In this document: piece by piece, positions 27,679 through 37,242 of the stretch
Layout of the letters: each line of letters begins with the position of its first letter
How positions within the stretch are numbered: position 1 is the stretch's first letter
Assembly (NCBI RefSeq): GCF_900184935.1
Contig: NZ_FXYE01000001.1
Span: 1,116,001 to 1,180,000, forward strand
From: Actibacterium lipolyticum
GTDB lineage: Bacteria; Pseudomonadota; Alphaproteobacteria; Rhodobacterales; Rhodobacteraceae
Direction of reading: 5' to 3'
DNA length: 64,000 nt
The notes under the pieces: model-generated
Databases searched by the model: none
What the model saw: only the letters and a program-made list of their open reading frames with translations
Told to the model about the DNA's origin: nothing
Translations under genes and position numbers: made by a program

Positions 27679-29498
27679 TCGACGGTCACAGACTTGGCAA
27701 GGTTGCGCGGCTGATCAACGTCGGTGCCCTTCGCAACCGCCGTGTGATAGGCCAAAAGCTGCGCTGGAAGCGCATAAAGGATTGGTGCCATCAGGTCGGA
27801 TACCTCGGGCAAGACAATCGTTTGCCACACGCCGTCGCTTGCGATCTTGGCACCCTGCGCATCGGTGATCAGGACCACTTTGCCGCCGCGAGCCAGAACC
27901 TCTTGCATGTTGGAAACGGTCTTGTCGAACAGGCGGTCATGAGGGGCCATAACGATGACCGGGACATGTTTGTCGACCAAGGCAATGGGGCCGTGCTTTA
28001 GTTCGCCAGATGCATAACCTTCGGCATGTATATAGCTGATTTCTTTAAGCTTTAGCGCGCCTTCCAATGCCAGAGGGTACATCGCGCCGCGCCCAAGGAA
28101 CAACACATCGCGCGCTTCGGCCAGTTTGGCAGCGACATCTTTGATGTCGCCGCTAAGACCAAGGGCGATGTTCATCAGGCCGGGTAGGTTTTGCAAGGAA
28201 ACCAAATGCTGGGCCAAACCTTCGGCATCCAGCCGGTCTTTCGCAACGGCGGCTTTCAGCGCCATCAGGGCCAGAACGGTCAGCTGACAGGTGAACGCTT
28301 TTGTCGATGCAACGCCGATTTCGATACCTGCGTGGATCGGGAAGACAATATCGCTTTCCCGCGCGATCGAACTTTCCGGCACGTTCACGACTGCGGCAAT
28401 CTTGTCGGCCTTGCCTTCAGTATAGCGAAGGGCGGCCAGCGTATCTGCGGTTTCGCCAGATTGGCTGACAAACACGGCCAAGGTGCGCGCGGGCACTGGG
28501 GGTTCGCGGTAACGGAACTCTGACGCGACATCCACATCTACGGGAATGCCTGCAAGCTGTTCGAACCAGTATTTAGACGTCAGGCAGGCCAGATAGGCGG
28601 TGCCGCAAGCAACCATCGTGATGCGGTCATAGGCAGTGAAATCAAGGCCATCGGCAGGGAAGTTCACATCCAGCCCGTCGTTGGACAAATAGTGCCCAAT
28701 CGCATCACCAAGCACGCCGGGTTGTTCGGCGATTTCCTTGGCCATGAAATGCTTGTGACCGGCCTTTTCGACGCGTGCCGTGTCGACCTGAATGGTCTTG
28801 ATTGCGCGGTTTGCACGACGACCGGCGGCGTCGAACACTTCGGCGCCTTTACGGGTGATGATGGCGCGGTCGCCTTCTTCAAGATAGGTGATTTTGTCCG
28901 TCATCGGGGCCAGCGCGATGGCGTCAGAGCCGACAAACATTTCCCCGTCGCCATGCCCGATTGCCAGCGGAGATCCTTTGCGCGCGGCGTAAAGCAGATC
29001 TTCTTCGCCGTCGAACAGGAAACACAGGGCAAAAGCGCCCTCTAGCCGTGCAATCGTCTTTTCCGCAGCATCGCGCGCCGACAGGCCCTGATTCATATAG
29101 TGGTGCGCCAACAGGGCAACGGTTTCAGTGTCCGTTTCGGTTTCAAAGCCAATGCCGCTTTCGGCCAATTCGGCCCGCAAATCACGGAAGTTTTCGATGA
29201 TGCCATTGTGAACGACCGCAACTGGCCCAGCCTTGTGCGGGTGCGCGTTCCCGACGCTTGGCGCGCCGTGCGTGGCCCAACGGGTGTGGCCAATACCGGA
29301 TTTTCCGGCAAGCGGTTCGTGGACCAGCAGGTCTGACAGGTTCACCAGCTTGCCAACCGCGCGGCGGCGGTCAAGCACGCCATCGTTGACGGTCGCAATC
29401 CCGGCGCTGTCATAGCCGCGATATTCAAGCCGCTTCAGTGCCTCAACCAGAATAGGGGCCGCTTCGTGGCTCCCAAGAACACCCACAATACCACACAT
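27675..29498 (-). CDS. glmS: Glutamine-fructose-6-phosphate aminotransferase (isomerizing)
   Basis: A 607-residue enzyme that makes glucosamine-6-phosphate from fructose-6-phosphate and glutamine, first step of UDP-GlcNAc synthesis. Cys2 (MCGIVGVLG) is the glutaminase nucleophile. Two SIS domains follow, with VSQSGETADTLAALR and the second-sugar-binding region; the C-terminus NLAKSVTVE is the conserved tail. Length is standard. It starts on the last base of glmU (TAATG overlap), and alkD follows with an ATGA overlap, so glmU-glmS-alkD is one unit. No glmS ribozyme is seen or would fit, as there is no leader. Confidence 0.98.
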   Translation of the reverse strand: MCGIVGVLGSHEAAPILVEALKRLEYRGYDSAGIATVNDGVLDRRRAVGKLVNLSDLLVHEPLAGKSGIGHTRWATHGAPSVGNAHPHKAGPVAVVHNGIIENFRDLRAELAESGIGFETETDTETVALLAHHYMNQGLSARDAAEKTIARLEGAFALCFLFDGEEDLLYAARKGSPLAIGHGDGEMFVGSDAIALAPMTDKITYLEEGDRAIITRKGAEVFDAAGRRANRAIKTIQVDTARVEKAGHKHFMAKEIAEQPGVLGDAIGHYLSNDGLDVNFPADGLDFTAYDRITMVACGTAYLACLTSKYWFEQLAGIPVDVDVASEFRYREPPVPARTLAVFVSQSGETADTLAALRYTEGKADKIAAVVNVPESSIARESDIVFPIHAGIEIGVASTKAFTCQLTVLALMALKAAVAKDRLDAEGLAQHLVSLQNLPGLMNIALGLSGDIKDVAAKLAEARDVLFLGRGAMYPLALEGALKLKEISYIHAEGYASGELKHGPIALVDKHVPVIVMAPHDRLFDKTVSNMQEVLARGGKVVLITDAQGAKIASDGVWQTIVLPEVSDLMAPILYALPAQLLAYHTAVAKGTDVDQPRNLAKSVTVE

Positions 29499-30853
29499 TA
29501 TTTGGACTCTTTCTGTTTCAATAGCTTTGCAGACTTCAATTTCTCAAACAATCTTCGTGCCAATTCCGGTTTCACCGACTGTTTCGCGCGGGCAATTGCC
29601 ATAGCTCCGTCTGGAACATCCGACGTGATGACCGACCCCGAGGCTGTCATCGCGTCAGCCCCGATTTTCACCGGTGCCACCAGCATCGTATCCGAGCCGA
29701 TGAACGCGCGCGCGCCGATTTCAGTCCGGTGTTTGAACACGCCGTCATAGTTGCAGGTCACAGTGCCCGCGCCAAGGTTTGCGGCTTCGCCAACCGAGGC
29801 ATCGCCGACATAGCTTAGGTGATTGACCTTCGCGCCCTCGGCGATGGTGGCGTTTTTGACTTCGACGAAATTGCCAATGCGTACGTTTTCAGACAGTTCG
29901 GCACCGGGGCGCAGGCGGGCATAGGGGCCCACGATTGCACCGCGCGAAACATGGCACCCTTCCAGATGCGAAAAGGCACGGATGGTGGCACCGGATTCAA
30001 CGGTAACGCCGGGGGCGAAAACCACGTTTGGTTCGATCACCGCGTCGCGACCAATGATGGTGTCATAAGCAAAGTACACCGTGTCGGGTGCCATCAAGGT
30101 AACGCCATCTTCCAACGCAGCAGCGCGAGCGCGTTTCTGAAACGCGGCGTCTGCGCCGGCCAGTTCGGTGCGGGTGTTTACGCCAAGGGTTTCAGCCTCG
30201 TCACAGGTTACGACAGTCGCGCTTAGGCCGCGGGCGTTGGCAAGGCCAACGATGTCCGTCAGATAGTATTCTTCGGACGCATTGTCGTTTGAAACATCGT
30301 CGATCAGGCTGAACAGGGTCGCGCTGTCGGCGGCAACGACGCCGCTGTTGCATGTGGTGATCGCGCGTTCTGCTTCGGTGGCGTCTTTGAATTCGACGAT
30401 CTTTTGCAGGCTGTCGCCGTCTTTCACCAAGCGGCCATAACGGCCGGGGTCGGCGGCTTCGAACCCCAACACGACAACATCGTGGGTTTTACGCGCCGCG
30501 ATCATATCCGTCAGGGTTTCGGGGCTGATGAATGGTGTGTCGCCGTACAGAACGATTGCATCGCCAGTGAACCCGGCCAAAGCATCGCGCGCCTGCGCAA
30601 CGGCATGTGCTGTGCCCAGCTGTTCGTCTTGGCGCACAACGACCACGTCTTCGTCATGGGCGCGGGCGGCTTTTTCCACCACCTCTGCACCGTGGCCAGC
30701 CACAACCACTGTTTTTTCAGGCGCAAGGGACGCGCCTGCGCGCATGGCATGCACCAAAAGCGGGGCGTGCGCGATAGGGTGAAGAACCTTCGGCAGGTCG
30801 GAGTTCATCCGCGTGCCTTGGCCCGCGGCGAGGATAATAAGCGCTGTTGGCAT
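29498..30853 (-). CDS. glmU: Bifunctional UDP-GlcNAc pyrophosphorylase / glucosamine-1-P acetyltransferase
   Basis: A 451-residue enzyme for the last two steps of UDP-GlcNAc synthesis. The nucleotidyltransferase motif LAAGQGTRMNSDLPKVLH is at residues 8-25. After about residue 230 the left-handed beta-helix hexapeptide repeats begin (IGRDAVIEPNVVFAPGVTVE), with the acetyltransferase site in SYVGDASVGEAANLGAGTV. First gene of the glmU-glmS-alkD unit and divergent from the phosphatase gene at 30983. Confidence 0.98.
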   Translation of the reverse strand: MPTALIILAAGQGTRMNSDLPKVLHPIAHAPLLVHAMRAGASLAPEKTVVVAGHGAEVVEKAARAHDEDVVVVRQDEQLGTAHAVAQARDALAGFTGDAIVLYGDTPFISPETLTDMIAARKTHDVVVLGFEAADPGRYGRLVKDGDSLQKIVEFKDATEAERAITTCNSGVVAADSATLFSLIDDVSNDNASEEYYLTDIVGLANARGLSATVVTCDEAETLGVNTRTELAGADAAFQKRARAAALEDGVTLMAPDTVYFAYDTIIGRDAVIEPNVVFAPGVTVESGATIRAFSHLEGCHVSRGAIVGPYARLRPGAELSENVRIGNFVEVKNATIAEGAKVNHLSYVGDASVGEAANLGAGTVTCNYDGVFKHRTEIGARAFIGSDTMLVAPVKIGADAMTASGSVITSDVPDGAMAIARAKQSVKPELARRLFEKLKSAKLLKQKESK

Positions 30854-30982
30854 GCGTTCCGCTCTTTCAATCTGTTGTTGCTCCTTTTATCGGGGAATGG
30901 CTCAATCGCAAGGGTGGGCAGGATCAAAAGGCATTTCGTCAGGTTTCAGGCCTCGGCGGAATGATGCCGAAATGGGGGATGT

Positions 30983-31651
30983 ATGCGTACAGTTATCTTT
31001 GATTTGGACGGAACACTGGCCGACACAAGTCGTGATCTGATCGCCGCCGCGAATGCGTGTTTTGATGGCCTTGGCCTTGGCGCGCCGTTGGACCCGGCAC
31101 AGGATCAGTCCACTGCCTTTCACGGTGGGCGGGCGATGTTGAAGCTGGGCTTTGAACGGGTGCGCCCGAACTGGACCGATGCGGACATTGACGCGCAGCA
31201 CCCGATTTTGTTGGCGTCTTACGCAGACAATATCGACCGGCATACCGTGCTTTACCCAGGCGCGTTGGATGCTGTGGTGCAGTTGCGCGATGCTGGGTTC
31301 GCGGTTGGGATTTGCACCAACAAACCCGAAGGGCTGGCCGAAACGTTGATGCAGCGTCTGGGCGTGCGCGATCATTTTGCGTCGTTGGTGGGGGCCGATA
31401 CATTGCCTGTGCGCAAACCCGACCCCGCGCCCTATCGCGCAGCGGTTGACCGGGCGGGCGGGGCGATTGAACGCTCCATCCTGATTGGGGACACGGTGAC
31501 AGACCGTGAAACAGCGCGCGCCGCTGGGGTGCCTTGCGCCTTGGTGACGTTTGGCCCAGATGGGCGCGGCGTGGCCGATTTGGCGCCCGAGGCATTGCTG
31601 GATCACTATGATGGGCTGTTCGATCTGGCCAACCGCCTTTTGCCTGCGTGA
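30983..31651 (+). CDS. gph: Phosphoglycolate phosphatase-like HAD hydrolase
   Basis: A 222-residue HAD-superfamily (subclass IA) phosphatase. Motif I is FDLDGTLADTS with the nucleophile Asp at residue 7, motif II is ICTNKP, motif III the lysine in VRKPDPAPY, and motif IV IGDTVTDRETA. The length and GICTNKPEGLAETLM match Gph, which removes phosphate from 2-phosphoglycolate, but this group includes broader sugar-phosphate phosphatases. Divergent from glmU and 59 bases ahead of the aminotransferase gene. Confidence 0.88.
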   Translation: MRTVIFDLDGTLADTSRDLIAAANACFDGLGLGAPLDPAQDQSTAFHGGRAMLKLGFERVRPNWTDADIDAQHPILLASYADNIDRHTVLYPGALDAVVQLRDAGFAVGICTNKPEGLAETLMQRLGVRDHFASLVGADTLPVRKPDPAPYRAAVDRAGGAIERSILIGDTVTDRETARAAGVPCALVTFGPDGRGVADLAPEALLDHYDGLFDLANRLLPA

Positions 31652-31710
31652 CGTAAGGCAAAGTTCAGCCCCGGATTGACGTGAGCGGAATTGGCCCACA
31701 GGGTGATCAT

Positions 31711-32913
31711 ATGAGCGATGATTTCAAAGGCAGCTTCACCCAGCAAGAGCCGATCCCTGAAGAGGGGATCGCCGCCGCGCTGAAGGTTATGCGCCATGGC
31801 CGCCTTCACCGCTATAATGTGGTGGAAGGCGAGGTCAGCGAAACCGCATTGTTAGAGGAAGAATTCGCCGCCTTCACCGGCGCGCAATATTGCTTGGCCG
31901 TTGCTTCGGGCGGGTATGCGATGGGCTGTGCGTTGCGGGCCTTGGGTGTCAGCGCGGGCGACAAGGTTCTGACCAACGCCTTCACATTGGCCCCTGTGCC
32001 CGGCGCGATTGCCAGCGTCGGTGCGCAAAGCGTGTTTGTCGAGGTGACAGACGCGCTGACCATCGATCTGGACGATCTTCGCGAAAAGATCACGTCATCC
32101 GGCGCGCGGGTTCTAATGCTAAGCCACATGCGCGGGCATATCTGTGACATGGACGCATTGATGGCGATCTGTGATGCGGCGGATGTGCAGGTAATCGAAG
32201 ACTGCGCCCACACGATGGGGGCCGCGTGGAACGGTGTGCCGTCGGGTCGCCACGGTGTGATCGGCTGCTATTCCACCCAGACCTACAAGCACATGAATTC
32301 GGGCGAGGGCGGGTTTTTGATTTCCGACGATGCGGATGTGATGGCGCGTGCCGTGATTTTGTCAGGCTCTTACATGCTGTATGACCGCCACCGCGCAGCA
32401 CCCCTCGTCGAAGCGTTTGAACGCGTGAAATACGACACGCCGAACGTGTCAGGCCGCATGGACAACTTGCGCGCCGCGATCCTGCGCCCGCAATTGAAAG
32501 CGTTGCCGCAACAGTGCGCCAAGTGGAACGCGCTGTATCGCGCGGTCGAAGGTGGGCTGGAAAACACGCCGGGGCTGACGTTGATCGCACGTCCCGCGGC
32601 TGAGCAGTTCGTGGCGTCCTCGTTTCAGTTCCTTCTGAAAGGGTGGGCGGCCAGCGGCGTGCAAGAGGTGCTGCGCCGATGTGCCAAGCGCGGTGTCGAA
32701 CTGAAATGGTTCGGAGCCGATGAACCGGCGGCGTTTACCTCGCGCTATGATCACTGGCGCTATGCCGCGCCGACACCATTGCCGCAGACCGATGCGGTAC
32801 TGGCCGGTTTGGTCGATATGCGCCTGCCGCTGACGTTCACCATTGCCGATGCGGAACACATCGCCCGCATCATCCGCGCCGAAGTGTCCGCTGTTTTTCA
32901 GGCCAGCGCCTAG
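31711..32913 (+). CDS. DegT/DnrJ/EryC1-type PLP aminotransferase
   Basis: A 400-residue PLP enzyme of the sugar aminotransferase family. VIEDCAHTMGAAW holds the PLP-binding Asp164, and STQTYKHMNSGEGGFLIS the Schiff-base Lys193; both are intact. ASGGYAMGCALRALGV is the phosphate-binding helix. The start at 31711 is chosen over a GTG ten codons upstream because a purine-rich agggtga precedes the ATG. Usual substrates are nucleotide-linked keto sugars, but there are no sugar-pathway genes around it, so the real substrate is open. Ends overlapping the convergent creA stop by 2 bases. Confidence 0.87.
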   Translation: MSDDFKGSFTQQEPIPEEGIAAALKVMRHGRLHRYNVVEGEVSETALLEEEFAAFTGAQYCLAVASGGYAMGCALRALGVSAGDKVLTNAFTLAPVPGAIASVGAQSVFVEVTDALTIDLDDLREKITSSGARVLMLSHMRGHICDMDALMAICDAADVQVIEDCAHTMGAAWNGVPSGRHGVIGCYSTQTYKHMNSGEGGFLISDDADVMARAVILSGSYMLYDRHRAAPLVEAFERVKYDTPNVSGRMDNLRAAILRPQLKALPQQCAKWNALYRAVEGGLENTPGLTLIARPAAEQFVASSFQFLLKGWAASGVQEVLRRCAKRGVELKWFGADEPAAFTSRYDHWRYAAPTPLPQTDAVLAGLVDMRLPLTFTIADAEHIARIIRAEVSAVFQASA

Positions 32914-33365
32914 TTGCCCGGTACATACAGCGGCACGGTAGAGATCGACATTTTGGCCGACCCTTCGGTCAGTTCCCGTGCATGGGCCAGATAGATCAGC
33001 GTTTGGTTTTCCTCGTCGAAAATCCGTTTGATCCGTAGAGATTTCAGAATGATCGAGCGGCGTTCACGAAACACCTCTTCGCCGCTGTCGCTTCGGTCAA
33101 TATCACCCATCACGATCGGCCCGGTCTGACGACACGCGATTGATGCGTTTGACGGGTCTTCGAACCAGTTTCCTTGCGATAGTCGGTCCAAAACGGATCG
33201 GTCGAAATAGGCGATGTGACAGGTGACGCCCTGAACCTGGGGGTCCGATATCGCCTCGATCACGATGTCATTTCCCACCCAGTCAACGCCGACTTTACCG
33301 ACCTCTTCAGCATTGGCAGCCATACCAATGGAAAGGGTAAGCGCAGCAAATAGAATTCGTTTCAT
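32910..33365 (-). CDS. CreA family protein
   Basis: A 151-residue periplasmic protein with signal peptide MKRILFAALTLSIGMAANAE. The mature part contains VGNDIVIEAISDPQVQGVTC, the phrase that marks the CreA family, plus ASIACRQTGP, giving two conserved cysteines, and ends STVPLYVPGN. CreA's function is not established. The start at 33365 is set by the signal peptide; the frame is open further into the ivd promoter. Divergent from the leucine operon. Confidence 0.93.
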   Translation of the reverse strand: MKRILFAALTLSIGMAANAEEVGKVGVDWVGNDIVIEAISDPQVQGVTCHIAYFDRSVLDRLSQGNWFEDPSNASIACRQTGPIVMGDIDRSDSGEEVFRERRSIILKSLRIKRIFDEENQTLIYLAHARELTEGSAKMSISTVPLYVPGN

Positions 33366-33439
33366 AACGCAGCCTTTTAAGTTGATGCACCCGAACCAAC
33401 GCGCGAACGCTAGGTTTGGTTCACGGTTTTTTCCAATAC

Positions 33440-33468
33440 TTGACCCGACTCGCGCAAACTGATTAACT
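33440..33468 (+). promoter_or_regulatory. Promoter of the leucine degradation operon
   Basis: TTGACC at 33440-33445, a 17-base spacer and TTAACT at 33463-33468, about 40 bases upstream of the ivd start. Confidence 0.55.
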
Positions 33469-33481
33469 GAACAAGCGTTCA
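33468..33481. promoter_or_regulatory. Operator-like palindrome before ivd
   Basis: TGAACA-AG-CGTTCA is a 14-base dyad with one mismatch between arms. It begins at the last base of the -10, exactly as the dyad at 25375-25388 does in its promoter. Confidence 0.65.
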
Positions 33482-33508
33482 ATAAAGCGCTAGGGGAGGA
33501 AACCGGCC

Positions 33509-34675
33509 ATGTTTAATGCAACGATGAAGTTCGACCTTGGTGAAGAGGTGAACGCCCTTCGCGACATGGTGCACCGCTGGGCGCAAGACCGCGTGAAGCC
33601 GATCGCGGCTGAAGTTGACAGCAAGAATGAGTTCCCCGCCGCGCTGTGGCGCGAAATGGGCGATCTGGGTCTTCTGGGCATTACCGTGGATGAAGAATTC
33701 GGCGGCGCCGGGATGAGCTATCTTGCCCACACCGTCGCGGTTGAAGAAATCGCGCGGGCATCTGCCTCGGTCTCTCTGTCGTATGGGGCGCATTCCAACT
33801 TGTGCGTAAACCAGATCAAGCTGAACGGCACGCCCGAGCAGAAGGCAAAATACCTGCCGGGTCTGATTTCCGGTGAACATGTCGGCGCGCTTGCCATGTC
33901 CGAAGCGGGCGCTGGGTCTGACGTTGTGTCGATGAAACTGCGCGCGGAAAAGAAGAACGGTTATTACACGCTGAACGGCACGAAGTTCTGGATCACGAAC
34001 GGCCCGGATGCGGACACGCTGGTCGTATATGCCAAAACCGACCCCGAAGCGGGAAGCAAAGGCATGACCGCGTTCATCGTTGAAAAGTCGATGAAGGGGT
34101 TCAGCACCTCCACCCATTTCGACAAGCTGGGGATGCGCGGGTCCAACACGGCCGAGCTGATCTTTGAAGACGTCGAAGTTCCGTTCGAAAACGTTTTGGG
34201 GGAAGAAGGCAAGGGCGTGCGCGTTCTGATGTCGGGCCTTGATTACGAACGGGTCGTTCTGTCGGGCATCGGCACTGGCATCATGGCCGCCTGTCTGGAC
34301 GAGGTGATGCCGTATTTGGCAGAGCGCAAACAGTTCGGCCAACCCATCGGGAATTTCCAGCTGATGCAGGGCAAGATTGCCGACATGTATACCAAGATGA
34401 ACTCGGCCCGCGCCTACGTTTACGAGGTCGCGAAAGCCTGTGATCGCGGAGAGGTCACGCGCCAAGATGCGGCCGCCTGCGTTTTGTATGCATCAGAAGA
34501 GGCGATGGCCGTTGCCCACCAAGCGGTCCAAGCGATGGGCGGCGCGGGTTTCATGAACGAAACGCCCGTTAGCCGCATCTTCCGCGATGCCAAGTTGATG
34601 GAGATCGGCGCAGGTACCAGCGAAATCCGACGGATGTTGATTGGGCGGGAAATGATGGGGGCAATGGGCGGATGA
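33509..34675 (+). CDS. ivd: Isovaleryl-CoA dehydrogenase
   Basis: A 388-residue FAD acyl-CoA dehydrogenase that oxidises isovaleryl-CoA to 3-methylcrotonyl-CoA. The catalytic base is Glu247 in [14 protein letters not shown], the position used by isovaleryl-CoA dehydrogenases. The C-terminal site that holds the base in medium- and short-chain enzymes reads [10 protein letters not shown], with no Glu before the Gly-Thr, which supports the assignment. [16 protein letters not shown] and [20 protein letters not shown] are FAD-site motifs. A good aggggagga sequence precedes the ATG. First gene of the operon, overlapping the next by 4 bases. Confidence 0.96.
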   Translation: MFNATMKFDLGEEVNALRDMVHRWAQDRVKPIAAEVDSKNEFPAALWREMGDLGLLGITVDEEFGGAGMSYLAHTVAVEEIARASASVSLSYGAHSNLCVNQIKLNGTPEQKAKYLPGLISGEHVGALAMSEAGAGSDVVSMKLRAEKKNGYYTLNGTKFWITNGPDADTLVVYAKTDPEAGSKGMTAFIVEKSMKGFSTSTHFDKLGMRGSNTAELIFEDVEVPFENVLGEEGKGVRVLMSGLDYERVVLSGIGTGIMAACLDEVMPYLAERKQFGQPIGNFQLMQGKIADMYTKMNSARAYVYEVAKACDRGEVTRQDAAACVLYASEEAMAVAHQAVQAMGGAGFMNETPVSRIFRDAKLMEIGAGTSEIRRMLIGREMMGAMGG

Positions 34676-35094
34676 ACCCCGAAACCAGCGGCGCAAGCTT
34701 GTTCGGCAATGGTGTCGAAGCAACCGAAGGGTTGCTGCACCGCGAACTGGCGGGCGTTGTGAATGTTTTGGAATGGGTCGGTGCTGGTGTCGATCTTTTC
34801 GCCATTGCGGTCATGCTGATCGGGGCAATGCGGTTTGTCATTGGCTTCGTAAGGGCGGAATTCAACCGCAAAGAAAATGACCGTGCTCGTCAGATCAATC
34901 ACGAACGGGTTGAGCTGGGGCGTTACATCCTTTCGGGGCTGGAACTGTTCATCGTGTCCGACATCATCCATGCGGCGCTAAGCCTTGCGCTGTCCGATCT
35001 GGTGTTCCTTGGCCTGTTGGTGGTGATCCGGTCCGTTATCAGCTTTTTCCTTGATCGCGAGATCCGGGAAATCAGGGAAGACCCTGAGAAATGA
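34672..35094 (+). CDS. DUF1622 family membrane protein
   Basis: A 140-residue membrane protein with three hydrophobic segments: [20 protein letters not shown], then [20 protein letters not shown] and [20 protein letters not shown] charged loop ([20 protein letters not shown]) links the first two. This is the pattern of DUF1622. Function unknown. It is coupled to ivd by an ATGA overlap, so it is cotranscribed with leucine degradation genes, though it has no obvious role there. Confidence 0.87.
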   Translation: MNPETSGASLFGNGVEATEGLLHRELAGVVNVLEWVGAGVDLFAIAVMLIGAMRFVIGFVRAEFNRKENDRARQINHERVELGRYILSGLELFIVSDIIHAALSLALSDLVFLGLLVVIRSVISFFLDREIREIREDPEK

Positions 35095-35152
35095 CAAAAA
35101 GAAATTCGATAACCGCCAAGGGCTTTCCTTGTTGGGCGGAAAAGGGGACGCG

Positions 35153-36757
35153 ATGAAACTTCAATCTCAGGCCATCGTTGGATCGGAAGGCTTTTCGGCC
35201 AACCGTGCGGCGCATTTGGAAGCGTTGAAGGTTGCCTCGGCAGCGGCGGAAATGGCTGCGGCCGGGGGCGGCGAAAAATCCCGTACGCGGCATCTGTCGC
35301 GTGGGAAAATGCTGCCACGGGATCGGGTTGCGAACCTTCTCGACCCCGGCTCTCCATTTCTTGAGGTCGGCGCGACGGCGGCCCATGGCATGTATGGTGG
35401 CGCGGCCCCCTGTGCGGGTGTGATTGCGGGTATTGGCCGTGTGCACGGGCAAGAGGTGATGGTTGTCTGCAACGACGCGACCGTCAAAGGCGGCACCTAT
35501 TACCCCGTTACCGTAAAAAAGCATCTGCGCGCGCAAGAGATCGCAGAAGAATGCAATTTGCCCTGCGTCTATCTGGTGGATAGCGGTGGCGCGAACCTTC
35601 CCAATCAGGATGAGGTGTTCCCCGACCGCGACCATTTCGGGCGGATTTTCTATAATCAGGCACGGATGAGCGCGAAGGGTATCCCGCAGATCGCGGTCGT
35701 TATGGGGTCATGTACGGCGGGCGGGGCCTATGTGCCCGCCATGTCAGACGTCACGATCATCGTGAAAGAGCAGGGGACGATCTTCCTTGCTGGCCCACCT
35801 TTGGTGAAGGCCGCAACTGGCGAAGTCGTTACAGCCGAAGATCTTGGCGGCGGCGATGTCCACACGCGCCTGTCCGGCGTCGCGGATTACCTGGCCGAGG
35901 ATGACGCGCACGCGCTGGCGCTGGCTCGGCGCGCGGTTTCGCATTTAAACCGGGCAAAGCCGCAAACCGTTCAATGGCAGACGCCGGAAGACCCGGCCTA
36001 TGACCCGGATGAGCTGTTCGGCGTCGTTCCCGCCGACTTGCGCACGCCCTATGACATCCGCGAGGTGATCGCCCGCGTCGTCGACGGCTCGCGTTTCGAT
36101 GAGTTTAAGCCGCGGTTTGGTGAAACACTGGTCACCGGCTTTGCGCATTTGCAAGGGTGCCCAATTGGGATCATCGCAAACAATGGCGTTTTGCTGTCAG
36201 AGGCCGCGCAAAAAGGCGCGCATTTCGTAGAGCTTTGTTCGCAGCGCAACATCCCGCTTGTCTTCTTGCAGAACATCACCGGCTTCATGGTTGGGCGCAA
36301 ATACGAAAACGAAGGCATCGCGCGCCACGGCGCAAAGATGGTGACGGCGGTTGCCACCACGAACGTGCCCAAAATCACTATGGTGGTTGGCGGGTCTTTC
36401 GGGGCGGGCAACTACGGCATGGCAGGCCGCGCGTATCAGCCACGGTTTATGTGGAGCTGGCCGAACTCTCGCATCAGTGTGATGGGCGGCGAACAGGCGG
36501 CGGGCGTTCTGGCCACGGTCAAACGTGATGCGATTGAACGGGCGGGCGGTGAATGGTCGGCTGACGAAGAGGCCGAATTCAAACGCCCCACGATTGAGAT
36601 GTTCGAAGAACAGTCACACCCTTTGTATGCCTCGGCCCGTTTGTGGGATGACGGCATCATCGACCCGCGCAAAAGCCGCGAGGTTTTGGCACTGTCGCTA
36701 TCCGCAGCGCTATGCGCACCAATTGAACCCACGCGGTTCGGCATATTCCGGATGTGA
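35153..36757 (+). CDS. mccB: Methylcrotonyl-CoA carboxylase, carboxyltransferase (beta) subunit
   Basis: A 534-residue subunit that moves the carboxyl group from biotin to 3-methylcrotonyl-CoA. [20 protein letters not shown] is the family's signature in the N-half, [15 protein letters not shown] and the later [18 protein letters not shown] are the oxyanion-hole glycine motifs of both crotonase-like domains. The phrase ANLPNQ and the length mark MCC rather than propionyl-CoA carboxylase. The start at 35153 is the first ATG of the conserved region, 58 bases after the DUF1622 stop. The alpha subunit follows beyond a short nuclease-like gene. Confidence 0.96.
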   Translation: MKLQSQAIVGSEGFSANRAAHLEALKVASAAAEMAAAGGGEKSRTRHLSRGKMLPRDRVANLLDPGSPFLEVGATAAHGMYGGAAPCAGVIAGIGRVHGQEVMVVCNDATVKGGTYYPVTVKKHLRAQEIAEECNLPCVYLVDSGGANLPNQDEVFPDRDHFGRIFYNQARMSAKGIPQIAVVMGSCTAGGAYVPAMSDVTIIVKEQGTIFLAGPPLVKAATGEVVTAEDLGGGDVHTRLSGVADYLAEDDAHALALARRAVSHLNRAKPQTVQWQTPEDPAYDPDELFGVVPADLRTPYDIREVIARVVDGSRFDEFKPRFGETLVTGFAHLQGCPIGIIANNGVLLSEAAQKGAHFVELCSQRNIPLVFLQNITGFMVGRKYENEGIARHGAKMVTAVATTNVPKITMVVGGSFGAGNYGMAGRAYQPRFMWSWPNSRISVMGGEQAAGVLATVKRDAIERAGGEWSADEEAEFKRPTIEMFEEQSHPLYASARLWDDGIIDPRKSREVLALSLSAALCAPIEPTRFGIFRM

Positions 36758-37197
36758 CGTTGAACTACACCATGGTCACATATGTCTTCCTGACGTTGCT
36801 GGGGTTGTATTCTATTGCCACCCGGCTGGCCCCTTACCATGGCCTATCCGAAGGTGGCTGCCGGTTGGGCTATGTCTATGACGGTGACACCGCCGAGCTG
36901 ATCTGCGGAGAGAATGTCAGAACCGCGCGTTTTGTCGGCTTGGATACGCCAGAAACCAAATCGCCGGGCTGTCGGGCAGAGCTTGATCTGGGGAAACGCG
37001 CGACTGAACGCATGCGGGCGCTTCTTCGCTCGGGGATTGTCGAATTGTCGGATGAAGGTTTTGACAAATATGGGCGGGCACTGGTGAGGGTCTTCGTTGA
37101 TGGCCGCGACGTGGCCAAGACCATGGTCGCAGAAGGCTTGGCCGTTACCTATCAGGGCGGGACGCGCCCAGATTGGTGCGCGAAATTGGAGCGATAG
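36754..37197 (+). CDS. SNase-like (thermonuclease) domain protein
   Basis: A 147-residue protein with an N-terminal hydrophobic segment ([16 protein letters not shown]) that anchors or exports it, then a staphylococcal-nuclease fold. Catalytic positions are kept: Arg and Asp in [12 protein letters not shown] with the Glu four residues on, and the second Arg in [10 protein letters not shown]. Two or more cysteines ([20 protein letters not shown]) may form disulfides outside the cytosol. The GTG start at 36754 overlaps the mccB stop; an ATG at 36772 is the alternative and neither has a good ribosome-binding site. It would cut nucleic acid in the periplasm or at the membrane. It sits between the two carboxylase genes for no evident metabolic reason. 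Confidence 0.82.
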   Translation: MTLNYTMVTYVFLTLLGLYSIATRLAPYHGLSEGGCRLGYVYDGDTAELICGENVRTARFVGLDTPETKSPGCRAELDLGKRATERMRALLRSGIVELSDEGFDKYGRALVRVFVDGRDVAKTMVAEGLAVTYQGGTRPDWCAKLER

Positions 37198-37242
37198 GCA
37201 TGGCCACAAATCATATATTTGCACCTGACGGGAGGGGCTAAA

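Noticed and set aside
27499-27760. glmS leader ribozyme or riboswitch
   Set aside because: glmS starts inside the end of glmU with no leader, so there is no room for one.
36754-37197. The SNase-like gene as a spurious frame between the carboxylase genes
   Set aside because: The catalytic Arg-Asp-Glu and second Arg of the nuclease fold are all in place, which chance would not give.
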